A stretch of 20,382 nt of DNA from a virus: positions 1 through 20,382 of the IMG/VR virus record IMGVR_UViG_3300009194_000059. One strand, given 5' to 3'. The notes under the pieces are model-generated. The model saw only the letters and a program-made list of their open reading frames with translations, did not search any database and was not told the DNA's origin. Shown here piece after piece: positions 1-6,817 of this stretch. The position numbers and the translations under genes are program-made. Position 1 is the stretch's first letter, and the number at the start of each line of letters is the position of its first letter.

Positions 1-12
1 ATAATTATATAC

Positions 13-20
13 TATATTTG
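13..20 (+). promoter_or_regulatory. Bacteroidota-type promoter -7 element
   Basis: The sequence TATATTTG matches the Bacteroidota housekeeping -7 consensus TAnnTTTG at every fixed position. It lies 15 bases before the first start codon at 36. The matching -33 TTG would sit 19 to 21 bases upstream and so falls outside the window, which limits certainty. It would start the long plus-strand transcript covering the small early-positioned genes and the tail genes. Confidence 0.55.
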
Positions 21-35
21 TAATAGATAACAACA

Positions 36-392
36 ATGATAATACTACCAGCACAAATTGAAAGTATCAAAAGTCGCAAGGATAGAACGACAGCTATTGT
101 AATAGGCACAAATGAACTTACACCCGACCAAGCAGGGCAAATATTCAGCCTTCAAAATTCGTTTGTTTATTGCGCTCTAAAAGAAGAAGAATTTGCGTCT
201 AAAGAGAAAGAGATAATAGATGACCTAAAAGCCGACTTTGAAATAGAAAAGAAAAGCAATGGGCAACGATTACGCAACGTGCTGTATAAGTTATGGGAAC
301 AAGACAAAGAAGGGTTCTTAACCTTTGCCAAGTTTTATGACCACAAAATGGAACAACTAATAAATCATTTTAAAACCAAGTTAGATGTTTAA
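36..392 (+). CDS. Conserved phage protein of unknown function
   Basis: This 118-residue soluble protein starts at an ATG just downstream of a promoter-like element. The N-terminal half contains a segment reading IGTNELTPDQAGQIFSLQN (about residues 23-41). The C-terminal part contains QRLRNVLYKLWEQDKEGF followed by a basic helix ending the protein. This layout (a beta-rich start, then a helical QRLR..LY.LW region) is one I associate with conserved hypothetical proteins of Bacteroidota phages that have no assigned role. There is no signal peptide, membrane segment or catalytic motif. It overlaps the next gene by 8 bases, so the two are probably translated together. Its position beside a nucleotide pyrophosphohydrolase suggests, without proving, a role in DNA or nucleotide metabolism. 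Confidence 0.75.
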   Translation: MIILPAQIESIKSRKDRTTAIVIGTNELTPDQAGQIFSLQNSFVYCALKEEEFASKEKEIIDDLKADFEIEKKSNGQRLRNVLYKLWEQDKEGFLTFAKFYDHKMEQLINHFKTKLDV

Positions 393-747
393 ACAAATAG
401 GACAGGTCAAAGAATTTAGATATGCGTTTGGCTTATCTAACAACGTTCACGACTGTGATAATTCACTTCATCAGGCACTCATTACCGAGGAACTCGAAGA
501 GATGATTGAAGCAGATACGCACGTTGAAATTGCGGATGCGATTATAGATCAAATGTATTTACTTATCGGCTATGCTTGTAATCTCCAAATTGAGGACAAA
601 CTTGAAGCTATGTTTAGTGAGGTTCACCGTTCTAATATGAGCAAACTTGATGCTGATGGAAAGCCAATTTACCGTGCAGATGGCAAGGTGATGAAAAGCG
701 AATTGTACTTTAAGCCAAATCTTAAAGATATTTTAGTGAATTGTTAA
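385..747 (+). CDS. MazG-like nucleotide pyrophosphohydrolase
   Basis: This 120-residue protein looks like an all-alpha NTP pyrophosphohydrolase of the MazG or phage Cof-like type. These enzymes hydrolyse (d)NTPs to (d)NMP and pyrophosphate and help clean or balance the nucleotide pool. The expected metal-binding acidic residues are visible: E35-E36-x-x-E39 on one helix and E48-x-x-D51-x-x-x-D55 on the next, giving the EExxE then ExxD pattern. The C-terminal region EVHRSNMSKLD, followed by a GKPI and GKVMKS stretch, is typical of the phage subgroup. The start overlaps the preceding gene by 8 bases. The protein is short, as usual for the single-domain phage form. Substrate choice cannot be read from sequence. 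Confidence 0.8.
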   Translation: MFKQIGQVKEFRYAFGLSNNVHDCDNSLHQALITEELEEMIEADTHVEIADAIIDQMYLLIGYACNLQIEDKLEAMFSEVHRSNMSKLDADGKPIYRADGKVMKSELYFKPNLKDILVNC

Positions 748-765
748 TATCAATAGTTATCAACT

Positions 766-1056
766 ATGGCATTCGAAAAAGGTAAAAGTGGAAACCCAAA
801 CGGACGACCTCACGGCGCAAAGTCCGAAAAAACTTTACAATGGGAGGCACTTGGTGAATCTATTACAGGTCAACAAGCGGAGCAGTTCAATGCGTTCCTT
901 GACAAGTTATGGAAGTCACGTGATGACCAAGATAAGATGATAGCAAGTGAGTTGTATTTAAAGACACTTGAATACTTCAAACCTAAACAAGCGCGGAATA
1001 CAATAGTTGGCGATGCGGATGCGCCAGTACAAATTATCATTTCGGATAAACTATGA
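766..1056 (+). CDS. Probable small terminase subunit or DNA-binding protein
   Basis: This 96-residue protein opens with the motif KGKSGNPNGRPHGAKSEKT (residues 5-23). This glycine/proline/basic leader is characteristic of the DUF5681-type N-terminus found in phage small terminase-like and DNA-associated proteins. A helical middle section and the phrase LEYFKPKQAR follow near residues 68-77. A small terminase would recognise the packaging site and hand DNA to the large terminase ATPase. No large terminase follows it here, so the assignment is inferred from the motif only and could instead be a nucleoid-associated protein. The stop TGA overlaps the next ATG (ATGA), implying translational coupling. 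Confidence 0.5.
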   Translation: MAFEKGKSGNPNGRPHGAKSEKTLQWEALGESITGQQAEQFNAFLDKLWKSRDDQDKMIASELYLKTLEYFKPKQARNTIVGDADAPVQIIISDKL

Positions 1057-1283
1057 AGGCGGTTATTGAGTTCGACTTAAACGATGAAATGGATGTACTA
1101 ACCCACAAACGTTTTATGTCGATTGATTCGGTTTATTATGTGTTATGGCAATTCACTGAAGAAATGCGAAGACAGGTTAAGTACAATACCCAAAACTACA
1201 ATGGCGACCAATTAGAGGCAATCGAGAAACTACGTGAGACATTTAATGAGTTACTAATAAATAATCAAATAACACTTGACTGA
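1053..1283 (+). CDS. Small conserved phage protein, unknown function
   Basis: This 76-residue soluble, acidic protein resembles a family of short phage proteins that begin with a beta strand (MKAVIEFDLND) and continue with a helix containing Y-x-x-L-W-x-F (about residues 28-33). The rest is a charged helix rich in Glu, Asn and Leu. No catalytic residues or membrane segment are evident and no function can be assigned. It starts inside the stop of the previous gene (ATGA) and its own stop overlaps the next start (TGATG). It is therefore locked into a coupled block of small genes between the terminase-like gene and the tail chaperone. Confidence 0.7.
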   Translation: MKAVIEFDLNDEMDVLTHKRFMSIDSVYYVLWQFTEEMRRQVKYNTQNYNGDQLEAIEKLRETFNELLINNQITLD

Positions 1284-1528
1284 TGACACCAAAAGAAAAA
1301 GCAGAAGCGTTAATGAAAAGCTTTAATAAAGTTAAAATATTCATTGATATTGAACCTTGCAGTATTGAAATCAACATTGAAAATGTTGATTGTGATGCAA
1401 ACAAACAATGCGCTTTGATAGCGGTTGATGAGATAATTGAAGAATTATCTGAAAACGCAGATGGTGAAGTTAAATCAATGCGAATCATTTACTGGCAAAA
1501 AGTAAAACAAGAAATAAATAAACTATAA
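1283..1528 (+). CDS. Small conserved phage protein with KQCALIAVDEII motif
   Basis: This 81-residue protein begins MTPKEKAEALM and carries the phrase KQCALIAVDEIIEE (about residues 41-54) and then YWQKVKQEI near the C-terminus. I recognise this pair of phrases from many short hypothetical proteins in Bacteroidota phages and prophages, none with a known role. It is predicted to be mainly helical and soluble. The gene starts in the TGATG overlap with its upstream neighbour and ends in a TAATG overlap with the next one, so it is translated as part of the same coupled string. Confidence 0.7.
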   Translation: MTPKEKAEALMKSFNKVKIFIDIEPCSIEINIENVDCDANKQCALIAVDEIIEELSENADGEVKSMRIIYWQKVKQEINKL

Positions 1529-1695
1529 TGAAAGAACAACGCGAACAACAAATGCACCATACTTACCGCTTATGCGTAATGTTTGGTATGTGGCTACAAC
1601 AAAAGGAACAACGCAAACGATTAGCAAAGGGATCAATGACTGACTTGTTTCAGGAATGGATAGAACTAATTAGCAATCAACTTGGTGATGAGTAA
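1528..1695 (+). CDS. 55-residue phage protein of unknown function
   Basis: This short reading frame fills an otherwise empty gap between two coupled genes. Its ATG overlaps the preceding stop (TAATG at 1526-1530) and its stop lies 8 bases inside the next gene. The product begins MKEQREQQMHHTYRLCVMFG and ends with a Trp-containing helix (about residues 37-52). It is rich in Gln, Lys and Arg in the first 35 residues. There is no membrane segment or known motif. The exact start and stop overlaps on both sides, matching the style of all its neighbours, are the main reason to believe it is expressed. Confidence 0.6.
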   Translation: MKEQREQQMHHTYRLCVMFGMWLQQKEQRKRLAKGSMTDLFQEWIELISNQLGDE

Positions 1696-2269
1696 AGTAA
1701 AACTTACCCTTGACTATTCGACAATTACGGTGAAACAATACGTTGACTTTCTTACCAACGAAGGTAATGAGATAGGTCAGGTGTCCGCAATAATGGGACA
1801 ACCTAAGGACTATGTTAGGCAACTATCACCCGAGGACATCACGAAGGTAATCGATGCGTTCAAATCGGTAATAGAGAATCCTGTAGCTGAACACAAATAT
1901 AAGTGGAACAAGTACGGCTTCGTTCCCGATATAAACAAGATTTCATTTGGTGAATGGTTGGACCTTGAAAGCAACTGCAAGGACTTTCCAAAGAACCTCA
2001 ATAAGATACTATCTATTCTTTATCGACCTATCCATTCCGAGATTGGCTCAAAGTACAAAATTGAGCCATATACCGCAGAACATTTAAGCAATGCAAAGGT
2101 GTTTGATGAGATGCCTTTATCAATCGCGAATGGTGCGTTGGTTTTTTTTTCGAATATCGAAAACGAATTGTTGACAGCTTCCCTAGAGTATTTAGATACA
2201 ACGATGATGAGGGAGATGGAGACAGCGATAGCGATGATGAAGGAAGCGGTGGCGCAACAAACGACTTAA
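1688..2269 (+). CDS. Tail assembly chaperone, unshifted (gpG-like) form
   Basis: This is the 0-frame product (193 residues) of a lambda G/G-T type tail chaperone gene. In lambda, such proteins coat the tape measure during tail assembly and are absent from the finished virion. The N-terminal half has a short beta-strand start (VKLTLDYSTITVKQYVDF) and a helical core. Residues near 147-166 read NGALVFFSNIENELLTASLE, a phrase typical of the Bacteroidota phage version. I chose the ATG at 1688 over an upstream in-frame TTG at 1682 because it overlaps the preceding stop in the same style as its neighbours. A T9 run at 2142-2150 sits in the FF codons and probably lets part of the ribosomes, or RNA polymerase, move to the -1 frame. 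Confidence 0.75.
   Translation: MSKVKLTLDYSTITVKQYVDFLTNEGNEIGQVSAIMGQPKDYVRQLSPEDITKVIDAFKSVIENPVAEHKYKWNKYGFVPDINKISFGEWLDLESNCKDFPKNLNKILSILYRPIHSEIGSKYKIEPYTAEHLSNAKVFDEMPLSIANGALVFFSNIENELLTASLEYLDTTMMREMETAIAMMKEAVAQQTT
2142..2163 (+). promoter_or_regulatory. Slippery T9 run with overlapping hairpin (programmed -1 frameshift site)
   Basis: Nine T residues at 2142-2150 give the codons GTT TTT TTT TCG in the 0 frame. The heptamer T TTT TTT at 2143-2149 fits the X XXY YYZ rule for -1 slippage. A perfect 6-base-pair inverted repeat, TTTTCG (2147-2152) and CGAAAA (2158-2163) with loop AATAT, overlaps the run and may aid ribosomal or transcriptional slippage. Confidence 0.65.
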
Positions 2270-2427
2270 GCGAACGTTACGGATGGTTTCACGTTATCGA
2301 AGAATTAGCGGATAGGGATGTAACCAAGTTCGACACAATAACCGAAACCCAGGCTTCAACAATCTTCGCACATCTATCGTACCGGATAGATTACTTTTCT
2401 TTCCAAAAACAACTCCTAAAAAAGTAA
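2149..2427 (+). CDS. Frameshifted T domain of tail assembly chaperone (gpG-T-like)
   Basis: In the -1 frame relative to the chaperone, an open frame runs from just upstream of the T9 run to the TAA at 2425-2427. It contains no ATG, GTG or TTG start, so it needs frameshifting to be made. The predicted fusion is 154 residues of the G part plus about 92 residues. The extension starts FEYRKRIVDSF, passes through an acidic Asp/Glu/Ser linker, then reads ERYGWFHVIEELADRDVTKF and ends in a basic helix. The phrase YGWFHVIEELA is typical of the T part in related phages. In lambda the T part contacts the tube protein. This frame explains the apparent gap 2270-2448. A sequencing error in the homopolymer is the alternative. 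Confidence 0.72.
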   Translation, partial: FEYRKRIVDSFPRVFRYNDDEGDGDSDSDDEGSGGATNDLSERYGWFHVIEELADRDVTKFDTITETQASTIFAHLSYRIDYFSFQKQLLKK

Positions 2428-2448
2428 TTAAATGCGTCATTGTTATAT

Positions 2449-2922
2449 ATGGCAACAGCATCTTCACTATACACCTATAACGTAGTAGTTAGCAAGTTTC
2501 AGCAATTCGCTGAACAACACGCGTTAATTAGAAGGTTCACACATGGACAAATCGCACAGGCAGACCTTGAAAAAGAAACTGAATATCCTTGGATGCACGT
2601 TACACCAACTGGCATTAGTTTCGATAAAGGACAACTTTCGTACACGTTTGATGTATTCTTTGCTGACTTACCACGTGATAAGGATGAAAAAACCGAGTAC
2701 CAAAAACAAGCAATTAGTGATTGCATTTTACTTGCATCTGATTTCGTGAATATGCTTGAGTTAGGTCACATATTCGATGAATCGGTAGTATTGACTACAC
2801 CAATAAGTGGAAGTCCTTTCGTTGAAGAGTTTAGCCACGTTTTGACGGGTGTTCAGTTATCAATCGAATTGGCGGTTGATTACTTGTGGGATGCTTGTGA
2901 TATTCCTTATATCGGAGACTAA
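2449..2922 (+). CDS. Putative tail-completion or minor tail protein
   Basis: This 157-residue protein has a helical N-terminus (LYTYNVVVSKFQQFAEQHA), the central phrase YPWMHVTPTGISFDKGQ and then YTFDVFFADLP. The last two look like consecutive beta strands. A helix follows (about residues 88-108, with SDCILLASDFVNML). This pattern, a long helix packed on a small beta sheet, matches the general shape of tail-terminator and head-completion proteins and is seen in the same place in related phages. That similarity is recalled, not searched, so the role is inferred. I chose ATG 2449 rather than the TTG at 2440. The stop overlaps the next start as TAATG. Confidence 0.5.
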   Translation: MATASSLYTYNVVVSKFQQFAEQHALIRRFTHGQIAQADLEKETEYPWMHVTPTGISFDKGQLSYTFDVFFADLPRDKDEKTEYQKQAISDCILLASDFVNMLELGHIFDESVVLTTPISGSPFVEEFSHVLTGVQLSIELAVDYLWDACDIPYIGD

Positions 2923-4193
2923 TGGCAAAGAAGGTACAATATACAACCAATACACCAAGTGCATCAACTGATTACTTGGCGGCGGATAATACTTGGAAAC
3001 CCTACTCGGGTGGTTCGGGTGGTGGTGGCATTCCTCACGGATCAACTACAGGAACTGATACATACACCACAACCATAAGTGGTGTAACTTCATTGAGTGA
3101 TGGAGACGCGTTCTTAATTCGGTTTGTTACTGGCAATACGACATCCTGCACGTTAAACATCAACTCACTTGGCGCAAAAACGTTATATCGTAACAACGAT
3201 GGCGCGTTGATAGGTGGGGATATTGTGGATGGTGCTGAAATGTTGTGCGTTTATAATTCAACAACTGATGGATTTCAAGCTATAGGAACAGCACCAAATA
3301 CATTATTGTCATATGTAACAAACGCAGAATCCACAACCATAACCAAAGGACAAGCGGTTTACGCATTCGGTGGTACAGGTGACCGATTAAAAGTTAAGTT
3401 GGCTTATAATACAGGTGACGCAACTTCAGCGCAAACTATTGGTATTGTCTTATCAAGTTCGATAGGTGCAAATCAAAAGGGATTAATTATAATGCAAGGT
3501 CAAATTGATGGATTGAGTTTATTCCCAACATCAACTTGGGCTGATGGGGATGCGGTGTACTTGGGTGCAACTGCAGGTTCATTTAGTCAAACCAAACCAT
3601 TAGCACCGAATCACCTTGTATATTTGGGGTTCGTGACCACCGCAAGTAATGGTAGTGCAGGTCGAATGTATGTTAGGGTTCAAAATGGTTACGAGTTAAA
3701 TGAGATTCACGATGTCGCTTTATCTTCACCTTCCAATGGTCAAGTGTTGACTTATAACTCAACGAGTGGGTTATGGGTTAATCAATCGATTCCTGCTACA
3801 ACATCCACTCAATTATTGAATTTCCAACTTGCAAACGTAATCAATGCCTCAACCACAACTTGGGTGGGTGTTGGTTTAACCGGTGGAACAAACGAAAGCA
3901 CGGCAACGGTTATAATGCCAGTAGCCTGTACTTTGTCCGATATGTACACAATGCACTATAATACAACTCAACCCGCTACAGGTAGTCAAGTTTTCACGGT
4001 GAGAAAGAACGGAGTAGATACTGCTTTAGCCATTACTATTTCAGCAGGTAGTGTACCAACTACAACACCTTATTCAAACACCGCTAACTCGGTAACGTTT
4101 GCTGCAGGTGACAAACTCTCAATACGCAGGGTTAACAATGCAACCACTACAGGGGGTGCGGTTAACGGATTATCATTTAAATTGACCATATGA
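2922..4193 (+). CDS. Tail fibre-like structural protein
   Basis: This 423-residue protein is rich in Thr, Ser, Gly and Asn with few charged residues, as is usual for beta-structured phage fibres. It opens with a short N-terminal region and a GGSGGGG linker near residues 30-36. A beta domain (about 50-130) contains CTLNINSLGAKTLYRN. The middle module (about 130-260) contains ITKGQAVYAFGGTGDR, ANQKGLIIMQGQIDGLSL and APNHLVYLGFV, a combination I know from tail fibres of many freshwater phages. The C-terminal part (about 290-423) is another beta-rich domain and may be the host-binding tip. No enzyme motif is visible. The stop overlaps the next ATG (ATGA). Its place upstream of the tail-tip genes is unusual. 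Confidence 0.65.
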   Translation: MAKKVQYTTNTPSASTDYLAADNTWKPYSGGSGGGGIPHGSTTGTDTYTTTISGVTSLSDGDAFLIRFVTGNTTSCTLNINSLGAKTLYRNNDGALIGGDIVDGAEMLCVYNSTTDGFQAIGTAPNTLLSYVTNAESTTITKGQAVYAFGGTGDRLKVKLAYNTGDATSAQTIGIVLSSSIGANQKGLIIMQGQIDGLSLFPTSTWADGDAVYLGATAGSFSQTKPLAPNHLVYLGFVTTASNGSAGRMYVRVQNGYELNEIHDVALSSPSNGQVLTYNSTSGLWVNQSIPATTSTQLLNFQLANVINASTTTWVGVGLTGGTNESTATVIMPVACTLSDMYTMHYNTTQPATGSQVFTVRKNGVDTALAITISAGSVPTTTPYSNTANSVTFAAGDKLSIRRVNNATTTGGAVNGLSFKLTI

Positions 4194-4387
4194 GATACGA
4201 GATAAAAGAACTTGACGAAGGTGTGACAATGATACACGTGTTAGAACAAAATGTATTTTTTGCGTGGGATGAAAGTGTTGAATATGATTCTTTCCGAGTT
4301 GCACTAAATGACAAAGGGATAGAAGCCTTTGTTGACTTGCTTATTCAGGATGCTAACACCGCTTATTTAACTTTCATAAATGGCTAA
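4190..4387 (+). CDS. Small phage protein, unknown function
   Basis: This 65-residue acidic, soluble protein begins MRYEIKELDEGVTMIHV. It shows alternating beta-like segments in the first half and a helix (about residues 39-55, GIEAFVDLLIQDANT) in the second. It overlaps the fibre gene by 4 bases (ATGA) and the neck gene by 8 bases, which argues that it is a real gene. Sitting directly after a fibre-like gene, it could be a small assembly chaperone or accessory virion component, but nothing in the sequence decides this. Confidence 0.6.
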   Translation: MRYEIKELDEGVTMIHVLEQNVFFAWDESVEYDSFRVALNDKGIEAFVDLLIQDANTAYLTFING

Positions 4388-4985
4388 TAGTCCTTTAAAT
4401 GATTTAATCAATCAATTCGGTGCTGATGTTGTCGAAAAGGCAATGCAGAACCTCGGTGCATATCGTACCGTTAAGGGAAAGAAAAGACGTGCGGTTGCGA
4501 GTGACAACTTAAGAAAGTCATTAGGCTTTTATTACAACTCAAAAAAAGGATTACTTGAATTCTTCGCTAAAGGCAAGGCGAGTAATTATGCTGACTTTGT
4601 AGAACAAGGGGTAAATGGCACACGTGGGAATGTAGGTTCACCTTATTCGTTTAAGAGTGGCGGAAGTGGTGGACAGAAGGTTGATGGAATGGGTGTAATG
4701 CAAAAGGCTATTTACGATTGGATGTCCATAAAAGGAATTAAGCCACGTAACAAAAATGGAAGTTTCGCTACATTCAAAACTCCAGAAGCAAAAGAGAACG
4801 CAAAGAAGTCAATGGCTTTCAATATAATGCGTTCAATCCGTAGGCGTGGAATACAACCGCTTTTCTATTGGCGAGATGCTATCAATGAGTTGGTGGATGT
4901 TTACGAGCCACAATTTGCCGAGGCTTTAGGAAAGGAAATAAAAATTGTAATTGAAGATAACCTTCAAAAGAGAATAAAAGTATGA
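4380..4985 (+). CDS. HK97 gp10-like neck / tail-completion protein
   Basis: This 201-residue basic protein has the features of the HK97 gp10 or neck-protein group, which sits at the head-tail joint or tail end. It has an N-terminal helix with DLINQFGADVVEKAMQNLG, then strands containing LGFYYNSKKGLLEFFAKG. The phrase YADFVEQGVNGTRG (about residues 70-83) corresponds to the usual YA..VE.G.xG loop. Towards the end, MRSIRRRGIQPLFYW (about residues 150-164) matches the I.rsI...Gi.P..FF pattern seen in these proteins. The start overlaps the previous gene by 8 bases and the stop overlaps the next ATG. The exact stage at which it acts is inferred from the family. Confidence 0.65.
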   Translation: MANSPLNDLINQFGADVVEKAMQNLGAYRTVKGKKRRAVASDNLRKSLGFYYNSKKGLLEFFAKGKASNYADFVEQGVNGTRGNVGSPYSFKSGGSGGQKVDGMGVMQKAIYDWMSIKGIKPRNKNGSFATFKTPEAKENAKKSMAFNIMRSIRRRGIQPLFYWRDAINELVDVYEPQFAEALGKEIKIVIEDNLQKRIKV

Positions 4986-6808
4986 TAACGACAAAGATTA
5001 CAGGACTTTCGGCGCAAGGAAACGATGAGTTTAAAGGTCTTGCATATAGTAACAACGATGTAGCGGTAACGATGTCATCCGATAACGTTACTGAAGATGG
5101 TTTTAAGTACATCTTTAACGTGGGTGATATGGCTAATGGCAATGAATACAAGTTCTACGTGTCACCAAATGCCGCGTTGAATGGGGTATTTAACTGCAAA
5201 ACGATATTTAATCAGTTAGTCCCAACTCCGATGGTGTATAATACAACCGATGTATTGATGCATATTAGCGCACCGCTTAACTCGGATGCGTTAAACGTGA
5301 ACCGATTTAGAGTTCAATGTTTTGAAGGTTGGAATATTGCAGGGGTATTTACTGAAACTGATGTTAATTTAGTGCAATACGATTTAATGTGTGTTTATGG
5401 TAGCGGTAAGCAAAATTTTATTGTTATGGGTACAAACGATACCAAGCCATTAGCACTATGCCAAGCCTACGATAATACACTTGGATTCAGCGCAGAAACG
5501 GTTGCAACTGCAATTAACCTACCTGCATCACTTCAAAGCGAGGTAATAAATTGGCAAAAGATTTCGAGGTCAAATGTATCAGGTCAAGAAGATAGCGCCT
5601 ATCGCATTTTATCGTGGATTGCGGATGATACAAGTTTCATTAATGTTAACTATCCGTTCTCAACTATTGATAACTTCACGTTTAATTTATACGATGAGCT
5701 TGGAACTATAATAAGCACTTTTTCAATTCCTTTTTCTTTGGGTAGTGGTGCGTTGTACCATTTACCAACAGGATTGAAGAACCTTGTTAATGGTGGATAT
5801 GTGGATCAAACAACCGCAGATAATACCGCTTATTGGACTTTAGTAGGTGTTGACATTGATGACAACGAGATAACCGCTAAATATGGTTATTGGATAGAAA
5901 GTGATTGCAAGTACAACCCAGTGCATTTGTACTGGCTTAATCAATTAGGCGGTTGGGATAGTTACTCCTTCATTAAGAAAAACGAACGTAGTATTGAGGT
6001 CGAAAAGAAACGATACAAGCAGTATTTAGGTGACTACAATAATGCGACAACTGAAAACCCATTTAGCACCGAGGCATTTTCAAGGTCATTGACTGAACGT
6101 GAGCCAATCGTTAAAACCTTTTTGAACTTAAATTCAAATTGGCTTACCGAAAGTGAGTTCAAGTATATGCGTGATTTGTTCCGTTCCAAATCCGTTTGGA
6201 TGGTGGATGATAACGTGGATGGTTATTCGGTTGTTCCTGTTGTCGTTGAGGACAATAACTACCTAATGCGTAGGGAAAGAAACTCACGCAAGTACAACCA
6301 AACATTGAGACTTCAAATTGCCAACGAGAACGAGACATTAAACATTGAAAATACACCTTTCCCAATTCCTGCACCTGTTGCTTGTTCATATTTTAACACA
6401 TTTGCAAAAGTTGGCGGTTCTACTTCTTTGGTAGTTGGGACAAACGTAGGTAATGCGTGTAATATAGTTAGCACCGCATCAGCATCAGCGCGTTATATCA
6501 CGGTGAGTGTGGCAAATAGTTTAGGAGATACACCAATCGCAGGGCAATCTTACTATGTGAGTATCTCTTATACAAGCAATGTGCCTACACCGATTAAAAA
6601 TGGATATATTGACTTGGGTAATACGGTAACAGGTGGTGGAACAAGAACAAGTTTCAATATGCAAAGTTCAGGAACTCCAATAATTGCAACTGGCATTTGG
6701 GGAACAGGAACTGACCCGAACACGTTTTATATCAAACTACCTGCGTGGAGTTCGGGAACGTGGACAGGTAACATATATGTAACGGTTGGACTTGGTAATT
6801 GTCCCTAA
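4982..6808 (+). CDS. Tail-tip / distal tail-like protein
   Basis: This 608-residue protein is beta-rich throughout. Around residues 310-345 it contains VHLYWLNQLGGWDSYSF followed by NERSIEVEKKRYKQYL. I recognise this signature from large tail proteins of Bacteroidota phages that occupy the distal tail or baseplate position. A second conserved-looking stretch, NWLTESEFKYMRDLF, is near residues 388-402 and resembles the folded core of such proteins. From about residue 470 onward the protein changes to a Gly/Ser/Thr-rich beta domain that may be a carbohydrate- or surface-binding appendage. No lytic or protease motif is seen. The gene starts in ATGA overlap with the neck gene and is followed after 9 bases by the next tail gene. 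Confidence 0.6.
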   Translation: MITTKITGLSAQGNDEFKGLAYSNNDVAVTMSSDNVTEDGFKYIFNVGDMANGNEYKFYVSPNAALNGVFNCKTIFNQLVPTPMVYNTTDVLMHISAPLNSDALNVNRFRVQCFEGWNIAGVFTETDVNLVQYDLMCVYGSGKQNFIVMGTNDTKPLALCQAYDNTLGFSAETVATAINLPASLQSEVINWQKISRSNVSGQEDSAYRILSWIADDTSFINVNYPFSTIDNFTFNLYDELGTIISTFSIPFSLGSGALYHLPTGLKNLVNGGYVDQTTADNTAYWTLVGVDIDDNEITAKYGYWIESDCKYNPVHLYWLNQLGGWDSYSFIKKNERSIEVEKKRYKQYLGDYNNATTENPFSTEAFSRSLTEREPIVKTFLNLNSNWLTESEFKYMRDLFRSKSVWMVDDNVDGYSVVPVVVEDNNYLMRRERNSRKYNQTLRLQIANENETLNIENTPFPIPAPVACSYFNTFAKVGGSTSLVVGTNVGNACNIVSTASASARYITVSVANSLGDTPIAGQSYYVSISYTSNVPTPIKNGYIDLGNTVTGGGTRTSFNMQSSGTPIIATGIWGTGTDPNTFYIKLPAWSSGTWTGNIYVTVGLGNCP

Positions 6809-6817
6809 TAACAACAA

